From NCBI GenBank assembly GCA_038214535.1, contig JBBQRS010000043.1, forward strand, positions 1 through 37,869: 37,869 bases of DNA, given 5' to 3'. Every line of letters begins with the position of its first letter. The stretch's first letter is position 1. This DNA comes from JBBQRS01 sp038214535. GTDB lineage: Bacteria > Chloroflexota > Anaerolineae > CG2-30-64-16. The notes beneath the pieces were generated by a model. It was not told where the DNA came from, ran no database searches, and saw only the letters and a program-made list of their open reading frames with translations. Positions 16,011 to 24,740 of this stretch are shown in pieces. The position numbers were made by a program, and so were the translations under genes.

Positions 16011-16033
16011 CGGTGCGCCCGCAAGGGGCACCG
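16011..16033 (+). other. Leader hairpin with GCAA tetraloop before the hydrogenase genes
   Basis: CGGTGC (16011-16016) pairs with GCACCG (16028-16033) and CCC with GGG inside it, closing a GCAA loop with one bulged G. It is followed by TTATCTTT, so it could be a weak terminator for the PHP gene or an attenuator for the hydrogenase operon. Confidence 0.35.
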
Positions 16034-16063
16034 TTATCTTTGCGCAGAAACGGATAGGATTGC

Positions 16064-16540
16064 ATGATTCACGACCCGGAAACCATTGATCTGACGCCAC
16101 TGGACGCCATCCTCGCAGAGTATGGTGAACAGCGCGGTGCAGTGATTCCGATCCTGCAACGGGTGCAGGAAACCTATGGTTACCTGCCGAAAGAGGCGAT
16201 GCACGCCGTCTCCAGCCAGACGGGCATCCCGCTCAGCCGGTTGATGGGGGTGGCGACGTTCTACGCGCAGTTCCGCCTGGAGCGCCGCGGCAAGCACCTG
16301 ATTCGCATTTGCGATGGCACGGCTTGCCACGTGCAGGGCGCCGGCAAGCTGGTGAGCGAGGTGAGCAAAGAGCTGGGTGTGTTGCCCGGCGGCACGTCGC
16401 CCGATTACGAATATACGATGGAAATCGTCTATTGCCTGGGGTCGTGCGGGCTTGCGCCCATTGCCGTGATTGACGACAAGGTCTATGGCCGATTGACGGC
16501 TGAGAATCTTGTTGAGACTGTCCAGAAGTTGGAAGCATAG
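16064..16540 (+). CDS. hoxE: NuoE/HoxE/HydC-like [2Fe-2S] subunit of the hydrogenase
   Basis: The 158-residue protein is a complete NuoE-family subunit: an N-terminal helical domain (IPILQRVQETYGYLP, GVATFYAQFRLERRGK) and a thioredoxin-like [2Fe-2S] domain with all four cysteines (CDGTAC and YCLGSC). It passes electrons between the flavin subunit and the rest of the diaphorase, as HoxE in bidirectional hydrogenases and HydC in bifurcating ones. An AGGA lies 7-9 bases before the ATG. It shares long identical segments with a second copy at 25910, showing duplication of the NADH module. Confidence 0.9.
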   Translation: MIHDPETIDLTPLDAILAEYGEQRGAVIPILQRVQETYGYLPKEAMHAVSSQTGIPLSRLMGVATFYAQFRLERRGKHLIRICDGTACHVQGAGKLVSEVSKELGVLPGGTSPDYEYTMEIVYCLGSCGLAPIAVIDDKVYGRLTAENLVETVQKLEA

Positions 16541-16550
16541 CGTCGGCGCC

Positions 16551-17117
16551 GTGCGCGAAATCGCCCTGCACGTCCTGGATTTGTTGCAGAACGCCGTGGA
16601 AGCCGGAGCCGGGCGTGTGACGCTGACGATAGATGAAGATACGGCCCTGGATCAGCTGACGATCACCGTGGCCGACGATGGGCGGGGGATGGACGCCAAG
16701 ACGATCCGGCGGGTGCTGGATCCGTTCTATACCACCCGGACCACCCGTCACGTGGGACTGGGGCTGCCGCTGATGATGGCTGCCGCAGAGCGGGCAGACG
16801 GCATGATGACCGTGGAGTCGCAGCCGGGGGTGGGGACGCAGGTTGCGGCGACGTTTCGCCTGAGCCACCCCGACCGGCAGCCGTTGGGCGATATGGCTGG
16901 CACGCTGCTGGCATATCTGCTCAGCGAGCGGGACGCCGATCTGAGCTACGTCCATCGGCGCAACGACAACAGTTTCGAGTTTGATACGGCGGAGATTCGC
17001 GCGATGCTGGACGGGACCCCGTTGGCTGACCCGACGGTGCGCCGGTGGCTGGCGAACGCTCTGACCGAAGGTGAAGAAGACCTGGAGCATGAGAATGGCG
17101 AAGCTGAAATCACTTGA
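16551..17117 (+). CDS. HATPase-domain (GHKL) protein of the hydrogenase operon
   Basis: GTG at 16551, 10 bases after the NuoE-like stop, gives 188 residues beginning VREIALHVLDLLQNAVEAGA. An alternative TTG at 16509 would overlap the upstream gene by 32 bases. Residues ~1-110 have the histidine-kinase ATPase boxes: N box LLQNAVEAGA, G1 DDGRGMD, F box PFYTTR, G2 GLGLPLMMA, and a late GVGTQVAATF. There is no phospho-accepting histidine domain, and the C-terminal ~70 residues are unfamiliar. Genes like this occur with bifurcating hydrogenase subunits, but their role is not established as far as I know. Its end overlaps the next gene. Confidence 0.72.
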   Translation: MREIALHVLDLLQNAVEAGAGRVTLTIDEDTALDQLTITVADDGRGMDAKTIRRVLDPFYTTRTTRHVGLGLPLMMAAAERADGMMTVESQPGVGTQVAATFRLSHPDRQPLGDMAGTLLAYLLSERDADLSYVHRRNDNSFEFDTAEIRAMLDGTPLADPTVRRWLANALTEGEEDLEHENGEAEIT

Positions 17118-17469
17118 AGATTTGAAACGGGTTCGTGAAGAAGCGCAGCAAAACATCAAGACACGCACCGAGACCGGCACGACCATCGTGGTCGGGATGG
17201 GCACCTGCGGCATTGCCGCCGGCGCGCGCGAGGTGATGCACGCGATCACGGACGAGTTGGAGAAGCGCGGGATCGAGGCGCACGTCAAAACGGTCGGTTG
17301 CATCGGTCAGTGTGTCAAAGAGCCGTTGGTAGACATCGAGCAGGCCGGGATGCCGCGCGTGACCTACGTCAACGTCAAGCCGAATATGATCCCCCGCTTG
17401 ATCGAGGAGCATCTGGTCAACGGGCGAATTGTGCCGGAGTGGGCGATGGGCCGGTTGGAAGTGAGCTAA
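17095..17469 (+). CDS. Thioredoxin-like [2Fe-2S]-fold protein with an incomplete cysteine set
   Basis: ATG at 17095 (MAKLKSLEDLKR) has GGAG eight bases upstream and is preferred over 17089 or the GTG at 17071; the product is 124 residues. It matches the [2Fe-2S] domain found at the N-terminus of NuoF-like hydrogenase subunits (GMGTCGIAAGAREVM; TVGCIGQCVKEP). Only three cysteines occur in the whole protein: the first ligand of the usual Cx4C pair is glycine or methionine here. It may bind a cluster with another residue or a partner, or serve a structural role. It overlaps the HATPase gene by 23 bases and sits ahead of the rubrerythrin-like gene. Confidence 0.8.
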   Translation: MAKLKSLEDLKRVREEAQQNIKTRTETGTTIVVGMGTCGIAAGAREVMHAITDELEKRGIEAHVKTVGCIGQCVKEPLVDIEQAGMPRVTYVNVKPNMIPRLIEEHLVNGRIVPEWAMGRLEVS

Positions 17470-17483
17470 GCCTGGGGGTTGTT

Positions 17484-17951
17484 ATGGGCGAGTACGATAC
17501 GCTGGACGCCATCCTGAATCGCGCAATCGAGATCGAAGTGCAGGCAGCCCGGATGTATGAAGACGCCGCGGGTCGCAGCACGACCGACCCGATCCGCGAG
17601 CGGCTTCTGGAACTCGCCGCCCAGGAATGGGGCCACAAGGCAAAGCTGGAAGAGATCCAGGCGGGGAATGTGCGCTGGGCGCTGCGACGGGCGAGCGCTG
17701 AAGCCGTCCCCGATTTACGCATTACCGATCATCTGGTCGGCGGCAGCGTGGAGCCGGACGCCGATTATCAAGAGGTGCTGATCTTCGCGGCGCATCGTGA
17801 GAAGATGGCGCATGATTTCTACCTGGCGATGGCGGAAAATGTTGAGGATGAGCTGGTTCGTGGGGTCTTTGAGATGTTGGCCGCCGAAGAGATGCGACAT
17901 AAATATTTACTCGAGAAAACTTACGAAGAACTGGCTTATCAGGATTTCTGA
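17484..17951 (+). CDS. Rubrerythrin-like ferritin-family diiron protein
   Basis: The 155-residue protein is a four-helix ferritin-like domain: helix 1 AIEIEVQAARMYEDA, helix 2 with ExxH (AQEWGHKAKLEEI), helix 3 REKMAHDFYLAMAE and helix 4 with ExxH (AAEEMRHKYLLEK). These are the ligand positions of a diiron site. The rubredoxin domain of classical rubrerythrin is missing. Family members reduce peroxide or handle iron, and in this operon it may protect the oxygen-sensitive enzyme. It starts 14 bases after the [2Fe-2S]-fold gene, with a G-rich ribosome site (GGGGG, about 17474-17478). Confidence 0.8.
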   Translation: MGEYDTLDAILNRAIEIEVQAARMYEDAAGRSTTDPIRERLLELAAQEWGHKAKLEEIQAGNVRWALRRASAEAVPDLRITDHLVGGSVEPDADYQEVLIFAAHREKMAHDFYLAMAENVEDELVRGVFEMLAAEEMRHKYLLEKTYEELAYQDF

Positions 17952-17974
17952 ATCTCAGTCAAGGACGTGGACTT

Positions 17975-19852
17975 ATGGCGAGTATGGAATTAATGACATC
18001 GGCGGCCCCGGACATGCCCACCCATCTGCGAGCGGACGTGATGATCTGTGGCGGCACGGGATGTCATTCGAATGACTCACAGGCTGTGAGGGAGGCGATT
18101 GAAGCGGAGGTCGCGCGACGCGGTCTTTCCGATGAGGTGCGCGTTTTGCCGACCGGTTGCCGTGGCTTCTGCGCGCAAGGCCCCATCGTGACGATTTATC
18201 CCGACAACCTGCTCTATTGCCAGGTGAAGCCGGAAGACGTGCCCGAACTGGTGGAAGAAACCCTGGTGAAGGGGCGCGTCGTGAAGCGGCTGGCCTATCA
18301 GGAACCGGTGTCGCGCACGGCCTTGCCGCGCTATGAAGAAATTCCCTTCTATAGCAAGCAGGTGCGGATCGCGCTGCGTAACTGCGGCATAATCAACCCC
18401 GACAGCATTGACGAATATATCGCGCGCGACGGCTACGCGGCCATGGCGAAGGTCGTCACGGGAATGACCCCCGAAGACGTGTTGACCGAGATGAAGGATT
18501 CGGGGCTGCGCGGGCGCGGCGGCGCGGGCTTCCTGACCGGCCTCAAGTGGGAGTTTGCCCGGCGCACGCCCTCGCAGCCGAAGTACGTCATCTGCAACGC
18601 GGATGAGGGCGACCCCGGCGCGTTCATGGATCGTTCGATCCTCGAAGGCGATCCGCACGCAGTGGTCGAAGGCATGATTATCGCGGCTTTCGCCGTGGGC
18701 GCGAGCGACGGCTATATTTACTGCCGCGCCGAGTACCCGCTGGCGATCGAGCGCGTGAAGATGGCGATCGAGCAGGCGCATGAATATGGCTTGCTGGGCG
18801 AGAATATCCTGGGCACCGACTTCTCGTTCGACCTGCACCTGAAGGAAGGCGCGGGGGCGTTCGTCTGCGGTGAAGAGACGGCGCTGATGGCCTCCATCGA
18901 AGGCCGGCGCGGCGAGCCGCGGCCGAAGCCGCCGTTCCCCGCGGTGAAAGGTCTTTGGGCGCAACCCAGCACGGTGAACAACGTCAAGACTTACTGCATG
19001 ACGCCGCAGATCATCCTGAACGGCCCTGAGTGGTTCCGCAGCATCGGCACCAAAGGTTCGCCGGGTACGGCGGTTTTCGCGCTGACCGGTCAGATTCGCA
19101 ACACGGGCCTGATCGAGGTGCCGATGGGTATCACGCTGCGCGAGATCATCTACGATATCGGCGGCGGTATGCCCAAGAAGAAGGTCTTCAAGGCCGTGCA
19201 GACGGGCGGCCCGCTGGGCGGTTGTCTGCCCGAGTCCGCGCTGGATACGCCGGTGGATTTCGATTCGCTGACGGCGGTGGGCGCGACGATGGGCTCCGGT
19301 GGCATGATCGTCGTGGATCAATCCACCTGCATGGTCGAGTTCGCCAAGTACTTCCTCGAGTTCGCCTCGGCAGAATCGTGCGGCAAATGTGTGCCCTGTC
19401 GCGTGGGCGGCCAACGGCTGCTCGAGGTGCTTACGCGCATCACCGAAGGCCGCGGCAAGCCGGAAGACCTGGACGAGATCGAGTGGATCTCCACCTGGAT
19501 GAAAGAGGCGTCGCTGTGTCAGTTGGGCCAGCTCACACCCGGCCCGGTGATGGCGGCGTTGCGCTTCTTCCGCGCCGAGTATGAAATGCACGTCAACGAG
19601 GGCTTCTGCGCCGCCGGCTCTTGCAAGAGCCTGTTCGAATACGAAGTGGACCCGGTCAACTGCAAGGGTTGCATGCTGTGTCTGCGGAAATGCCCGCAGG
19701 ACGCCATCACGGGCAGCCGCAAGGAAGTGCATGTGATTGATCAGGCGCTCTGTATTCAGTGCGGCGAGTGCTACGACGTATGTAACCTTAACGCCATCAA
19801 CATCCGCCCCCGCTCGAAGGGCGCGGTGATGGCGACAGTGAATATTGCCTAG
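17975..19852 (+). CDS. hoxF: NuoF/HoxF/HydB-like NAD(H)-binding flavoprotein with C-terminal 2[4Fe-4S] domain
   Basis: The 625-residue protein has three parts. Residues ~20-100 are a [2Fe-2S] domain with all four cysteines (CGGTGC, GCRGFC). Residues ~120-560 are a NuoF core with FMN/NAD motifs (GLRGRGGAGFLTG, NADEGDPGAFMDRS, GAGAFVCGEETALMASIEG) and a [4Fe-4S] site (ESCGKCVPCR plus SLCQLGQ). Residues ~560-610 are a two-cluster ferredoxin domain (CKGCMLCLRKCP; CIQCGECYDVC). The C-terminal ferredoxin domain is a hallmark of HydB in bifurcating hydrogenases and is absent from typical cyanobacterial HoxF. AAGGAC precedes the ATG. It would transfer electrons between NAD(H), ferredoxin and the hydrogenase. 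Confidence 0.92.
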   Translation: MASMELMTSAAPDMPTHLRADVMICGGTGCHSNDSQAVREAIEAEVARRGLSDEVRVLPTGCRGFCAQGPIVTIYPDNLLYCQVKPEDVPELVEETLVKGRVVKRLAYQEPVSRTALPRYEEIPFYSKQVRIALRNCGIINPDSIDEYIARDGYAAMAKVVTGMTPEDVLTEMKDSGLRGRGGAGFLTGLKWEFARRTPSQPKYVICNADEGDPGAFMDRSILEGDPHAVVEGMIIAAFAVGASDGYIYCRAEYPLAIERVKMAIEQAHEYGLLGENILGTDFSFDLHLKEGAGAFVCGEETALMASIEGRRGEPRPKPPFPAVKGLWAQPSTVNNVKTYCMTPQIILNGPEWFRSIGTKGSPGTAVFALTGQIRNTGLIEVPMGITLREIIYDIGGGMPKKKVFKAVQTGGPLGGCLPESALDTPVDFDSLTAVGATMGSGGMIVVDQSTCMVEFAKYFLEFASAESCGKCVPCRVGGQRLLEVLTRITEGRGKPEDLDEIEWISTWMKEASLCQLGQLTPGPVMAALRFFRAEYEMHVNEGFCAAGSCKSLFEYEVDPVNCKGCMLCLRKCPQDAITGSRKEVHVIDQALCIQCGECYDVCNLNAINIRPRSKGAVMATVNIA

Positions 19853-19858
19853 TAGCCA

Positions 19859-19913
19859 GTGTAGTCTAGCCCCTTGTGGGCGTCAGTGACGGGCACAAGG
19901 GGCTGGACTACAC
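19859..19913. repeat. Near-perfect 20-bp inverted repeat after the NuoF-like gene
   Basis: Arms 19859-19878 and 19894-19913 are complementary except for one T/G position, around a 15-base loop. It begins 6 bases after the stop codon and has no U-tract. It looks like an interspersed palindromic element of the REP type, and may also slow or partly end transcription before the toxin-antitoxin genes. Confidence 0.6.
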
Positions 19914-19919
19914 CGGCGA

Positions 19920-19948
19920 TTGACACGGGTATCCCATCGAGTTATACT
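19920..19948 (+). promoter_or_regulatory. Sigma70-type promoter of the RHH/MazF module
   Basis: A perfect -35 TTGACA (19920-19925) and TATACT (19943-19948) are spaced by 17 bases. This is the strongest promoter match in the window and shows the toxin-antitoxin genes can be transcribed apart from the hydrogenase operon. Confidence 0.75.
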
Positions 19949-19971
19949 ATCAGATATAGTGGAGGTATAAC
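19941..19971 (+). promoter_or_regulatory. Nested inverted repeats over the -10 box and ribosome site: likely RHH operator
   Basis: GTTATAC (19941-19947) is mirrored by GTATAAC (19965-19971), and inside it ACTAT (19946-19950) by ATAGT (19956-19960). The element covers the -10 box and the GGAGG (19961-19965), as expected of a site where an antitoxin represses its own operon. Confidence 0.55.
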
Positions 19972-19974
19972 CAA

Positions 19975-20229
19975 ATGGATACCATCAAGACGGCAGTTTC
20001 GGTTAACAAATCATTGTTCGAGCAGGCCGAGGAGTTGGCCCGCGAGATGAACGTCTCGCGCAGCCGCCTGTATGCGCTGGCGCTGGAGGAATACATCCGG
20101 CGCCAGGAGAATCAGGCGCTGCTCGCGCAGTTCAATGCCGCTTATGCCAACGATCTGGATGCAGAAGAGGAAGCGACCCTGACACAGATGCTTGAATTGC
20201 ATCGTGAAGCCGTGGAGGGTGAATGGTGA
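19975..20229 (+). CDS. Ribbon-helix-helix (CopG/MazE-like) antitoxin
   Basis: The 84-residue protein begins with an RHH domain (TIKTAVSVNKSLFEQAEELA, then REMNVSRSRLYALALEEYI), in which a short strand binds DNA in the major groove. An acidic C-terminal tail (DLDAEEEATLTQMLELHREAVEGEW) is the usual toxin-neutralising part. GGAGG lies nine bases before the ATG. It overlaps the MazF gene by 7 bases, giving coupled translation, and lies behind a strong promoter with a palindromic operator. It is the antitoxin of the pair by position and domain. Confidence 0.88.
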   Translation: MDTIKTAVSVNKSLFEQAEELAREMNVSRSRLYALALEEYIRRQENQALLAQFNAAYANDLDAEEEATLTQMLELHREAVEGEW

Positions 20230-20588
20230 TCCGGCAGGGAGATCTCTACTGGTTAGACTTACCTGCACCGCTAGGGTCAGAACCGGGGTTCCTGCGTCCT
20301 TACGTGGTAATACAAAACGACCTGGTCAATGAGAGCCGCATCCGCACCGTAATCATGCTCGCGTTGACTTCGAACCTGCAACGGGCTGAGGCGCCCGGCA
20401 ACATTCTGCTGGAAACAGGTGAAGCCGGGTTGCCGAAGCGCAGCGTGATTAATGTGACACAGATTGTCACAATAGACAAGCAGCGTCTTGGTGACTACAT
20501 TGGCACGCTTTCTCCTAGACGTGTGCGGCAAGTATTGGACGGCATTGCGCTGGTGTTGGAGCCACGCACGCCGGAAATTTTGGGTTGA
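20223..20588 (+). CDS. mazF: MazF/PemK-family toxin (endoribonuclease)
   Basis: The 121-residue protein matches the PemK/MazF family: N-terminal RQGDLYWLDLPAPLGSEPGFLRPYVVIQND with the conserved G-E-xx-xx-RP-VVIQ pattern, then TVIMLALTSNL, SVINVTQIVTIDK and a C-terminal helix. These proteins cut mRNA at short specific sequences. The length is normal and no frame break is seen, so it is likely active. It stands between the NuoF-like and NuoG-like subunits of one hydrogenase, separated from the latter by 74 bases that hold only a ribosome site. Confidence 0.9.
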   Translation: MVIRQGDLYWLDLPAPLGSEPGFLRPYVVIQNDLVNESRIRTVIMLALTSNLQRAEAPGNILLETGEAGLPKRSVINVTQIVTIDKQRLGDYIGTLSPRRVRQVLDGIALVLEPRTPEILG

Positions 20589-20662
20589 ACCAGGTTTTTA
20601 TCGGGTTCGCGATGATCCGCTTTTAATAGCGGCCCAGAGAGACATCTTCACGAGGTGCAAAG

Positions 20663-22387
20663 ATGCCGAAAGTAAATCTGACGATTGATGACCGGAAGGT
20701 CCAGGCCGAATACGGCCAGACCGTCTACGAAGCGGCCACAGAGGCGGGAATCTACATCCCGACGCTGTGTCACCACCCGGCGCTGAAGCCGGAAGGCGCG
20801 TGCCGCGTGTGTCTTGTTGAGATCGAACGGCAACGGTCGTTGCAACCCTCCTGCACCTTCCCGGTGTCCGAGGGGCTGGTGATTCACACCAGTTCGCCCA
20901 AGGTGCTGGAAGCGCGCAAGTTCGTGCTGGACCTGATCTTCTCCGAGCGCGTGCATTATTGCATGTTCTGCGCGGTGAGCGGCTCGCAGGCGAACACCCA
21001 GTGCGAGTTGCAGCAGTTGGGTTACGAGAACCACATGACCCACTGGCAGTTCCCGGAGAACACCTGCGCGGACTGGCCCGTAGACGCCACGCGCGAGTAC
21101 TTCTTCATGGATCACAGCCGGTGCATCCTGTGCCGCCGCTGTATTCGTGCATGCGATGACATCGTGGCGAACCACACGTTGGGCCTCATGAACCGCGGCA
21201 TCCACACCATGATCATCGCCGACGCGAACGCGCCGCTGGGCGAATCCACCTGTGTTTCCTGCGGTACGTGTCTGCAAGTGTGCCCCACCGGCGCATTGAT
21301 TGACCGGCGCAGCGCCTATATGGGCGGCGCGCAGGACATCACCGAAACGCCGGCCACCTGTGTGGCCTGCCCGGTCGGTTGCGGCATCGAGATCGTCACC
21401 CGCAGCAACAACCTGTTGCGCGTCGAGGGCGATTGGGATGCGGCCAACGGCGGCCTGCTGTGCGTTACCGGGCGCTTCGAGACATGCGAGCCGCAAGCGG
21501 ACCGCGTGACCCAGCCGATGGTGCGCAACGGCGACGCCTGGCAGGAAGTGAGCTGGGGCGAGGCGCTGGCGGCGGCGGCGAACGGGCTGAAGGGCGTGGG
21601 GTCGGTCGCCGGGCTGGTGACGCCGCGGGCCACCACCGAGACCCTGACCGCCTTCAAGGCGCTGATGGGCGATGCGTTGCATTCGGATCAGGCCGGGCTG
21701 CTCTACGGCGATACGCCGGAAGTCTGGGGCGCGCGGGCCACGCTACAGGACGTGCCGGCGGCGGATCTGCTGGTTGTGGTGGGCGCGAACCCGTTGGAAG
21801 ACCAGAAGGTCATCGGCTACCTCGCCAAGCGCGCCGCGGATAAGGGCGCGCGGATCGTCGTGGTGAACGATGAAGCGACCGAATTGGATCCCTGGGCGCG
21901 CCAACGGCTACCGATGAGCCAGATCGGCGACGTGGCGGCGCTGGTCGCCGGGGCGCATAAGCCGGTCGTGCTCTACGGCGTGGGGTTGGCCGAGGATGTG
22001 AAGGCCGCGTTGCGTAGCCTGCCGGAGATGGTGCGCTTCATGCCGCTTTATACGGGCACGAACGCGGCTGCGGCGGCGGAGTTGGGCCTGAGCGCAGGGC
22101 CGGTCGAGGCGCAGGCGCTCTACGTGCTGGCGGGCGATGATCTGCCGAAGCCGGATGATGGACATTTGCCTGCCGCGCAGTTCACGGTGGTGCAGGCGGC
22201 TTATCGCAGCGCATGGACGGACGCCGCCAATGTGGTGCTGCCCGCCCGCGTGTGGACGGAGCAAGACGGCCACATCGTGAACATCGAGGGGCGCGTCCTG
22301 CCGGTTGTCGCAGCGACGACCGCGCCGGCTTCCGTTGCAGCGGACACGAAGACGATGGCCGACATCGCCGAGCTTATGGCGCGTTAG
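20663..22387 (+). CDS. hoxU: NuoG/HoxU/HydA-like iron-sulfur subunit with short molybdopterin-fold remnant
   Basis: The N-terminal ~220 residues equal HoxU or the NuoG N-terminus: a [2Fe-2S] ferredoxin (CHHPALKPEGACRVC ... C), an HxCxxC...C cluster site (VHYCMFC...CELQ) and two [4Fe-4S] sites (CILCRRCIRAC; CVSCGTCLQVCP). From ~230 a further [4Fe-4S] site (CVACPVGC...LLCVTGRF) opens a ~330-residue part of the molybdopterin-oxidoreductase fold. It is much shorter than NuoG or FdhA and lacks a Sec or Cys active-site motif. The extension ends with the NuoG-like AWTDAANVVLPARVWTEQDG. It wires the flavin subunit to HoxY. GAGG is about 8 bases before the ATG. Confidence 0.88.
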   Translation: MPKVNLTIDDRKVQAEYGQTVYEAATEAGIYIPTLCHHPALKPEGACRVCLVEIERQRSLQPSCTFPVSEGLVIHTSSPKVLEARKFVLDLIFSERVHYCMFCAVSGSQANTQCELQQLGYENHMTHWQFPENTCADWPVDATREYFFMDHSRCILCRRCIRACDDIVANHTLGLMNRGIHTMIIADANAPLGESTCVSCGTCLQVCPTGALIDRRSAYMGGAQDITETPATCVACPVGCGIEIVTRSNNLLRVEGDWDAANGGLLCVTGRFETCEPQADRVTQPMVRNGDAWQEVSWGEALAAAANGLKGVGSVAGLVTPRATTETLTAFKALMGDALHSDQAGLLYGDTPEVWGARATLQDVPAADLLVVVGANPLEDQKVIGYLAKRAADKGARIVVVNDEATELDPWARQRLPMSQIGDVAALVAGAHKPVVLYGVGLAEDVKAALRSLPEMVRFMPLYTGTNAAAAAELGLSAGPVEAQALYVLAGDDLPKPDDGHLPAAQFTVVQAAYRSAWTDAANVVLPARVWTEQDGHIVNIEGRVLPVVAATTAPASVAADTKTMADIAELMAR

Positions 22388-22397
22388 GAGAAGGCAA

Positions 22398-22958
22398 ATG
22401 AGCGATAATAACGATACGAAAGAAAAAGTAACCATCGCCAGCGACTGGCTGTGCGGCTGCGCCGGCTGCCATATGTCGTTTCTGGATATTGATGAGCGGA
22501 TTATCGAACTCGTGCAACAGGCGACGTTGATGAGCACGCCGATAACTGACCTCAAGCATCCGCCGGAAAGCGGCGTCACGGTCGGCATCCTGGAGGGCGG
22601 CATCAACAACTCGGCGAACGAAGCCGTGGCGAAGATGATGCGCGAGCGCAGCAAAATCCTGATTGCGCTGGGCGATTGCGCCGTGTTCGGGGGCGTCCCC
22701 GCGATGCGCAACGCCGTCGGCATCCAGGCGGCGCTGGAGCGCGCCTACATTGACAGCGAGTCTACCGTGGACGGTCAGATCCCGGATGATCCCGAGATCG
22801 CCTGTATGCAACTCACCCGTCCCGTAGATCAGGTCGTGCCGGTAGATATCTACGTGCCGGGCTGTGCGCCGTCGGCGGACGCGATCTGGTATGTGTTGAC
22901 CGAGTTGCTGGCCGGCCGGATGCCGGAGCTGCAGGGCAAAACCCTGGACTGGCATTGA
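22398..22958 (+). CDS. hoxY: [NiFe] hydrogenase small subunit (group 3, HoxY/HydS type)
   Basis: The 186-residue protein is a short small subunit carrying the proximal [4Fe-4S] cluster: CGCAGCHMSFLD near the N-terminus, GDCAVFGGVP in the middle, and VPGCAPSAD near residue 155. No twin-arginine signal and no distal-cluster domain are present, so it is cytoplasmic and of the soluble group 3 kind. GGAGAAGG precedes the ATG. It takes electrons from the Ni-Fe site to the NuoG-like subunit, which is the gene before it. Confidence 0.93.
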   Translation: MSDNNDTKEKVTIASDWLCGCAGCHMSFLDIDERIIELVQQATLMSTPITDLKHPPESGVTVGILEGGINNSANEAVAKMMRERSKILIALGDCAVFGGVPAMRNAVGIQAALERAYIDSESTVDGQIPDDPEIACMQLTRPVDQVVPVDIYVPGCAPSADAIWYVLTELLAGRMPELQGKTLDWH

Positions 22959-22973
22959 GAGAGGAGTATGGGC

Positions 22974-24398
<1,425 letters not shown>

Positions 24399-24430
24399 CA
24401 AAATCCTTCGTCGTATCTGATGACGTAATG

Positions 24431-24471
24431 AAGCGGCCTCCCGGCGGATCAAGCCGAGGGGCCGCTTTTTT
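24431..24471 (+). terminator. Intrinsic terminator of the hydrogenase operon
   Basis: AAGCGGCC (24431-24438) pairs with GGCCGCTT (24460-24467), with a further GGC/GCC inner stem and one mismatch, followed by a run of six T (24466-24471). Confidence 0.8.
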
Positions 24472-24484
24472 GTCGCCCCGATCC

Positions 24485-24631
24485 CCCGCGGAGTGCGCAT
24501 CCTCAGATGCGCCGCGCGCAGAGAGATTTGAACCACGAAGGCGCGAAAGGGCGCGAAGGTCACGAAGCACGAAGATCGCGAAGCAACCTTCCGCGCTCCC
24601 GCGGAGTAAGCATCCTCAGATGCGCCGCGCG
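24485..24631. repeat. Two near-identical 34-bp repeats flanking a CGAAG-rich stretch
   Basis: 24485-24518 and 24598-24631 agree at 32 of 34 positions; each contains a small palindrome (GCATC-CTCA-GATGC). Between them (24525-24586) lie imperfect units such as CACGAAG and GCGCGAAG. No gene is visible in 24399-24740: it holds the terminator, these repeats, and an AT-rich stretch (24690-24715) that may carry the promoter of the next gene (TACAAT at 24705-24710). Confidence 0.6.
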
Positions 24632-24740
24632 TGCGGGGGAAGAGGTTTACCTGAGCCTGCGCTTAATCATGGATGTGCAAGGTGATCGGCTGTATGATAA
24701 AATTTACAATACAATCCGGGTGCAATGATGGGTGTGATTT

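Noticed and set aside
18077..19732. 551-codon minus-strand frame opposite the NuoF-like gene
   Set aside because: Antisense shadow of a strongly conserved flavoprotein; H/R/Q-rich translation.
16064..22387. Respiratory complex I operon
   Set aside because: NuoE-, NuoF- and NuoG-like genes are present but no membrane subunits; the operon continues into [NiFe] hydrogenase subunits.
24485..24631. CRISPR array
   Set aside because: Only two repeat copies, separated by 79 bases of repetitive sequence and not by unique spacers; no cas gene is present.
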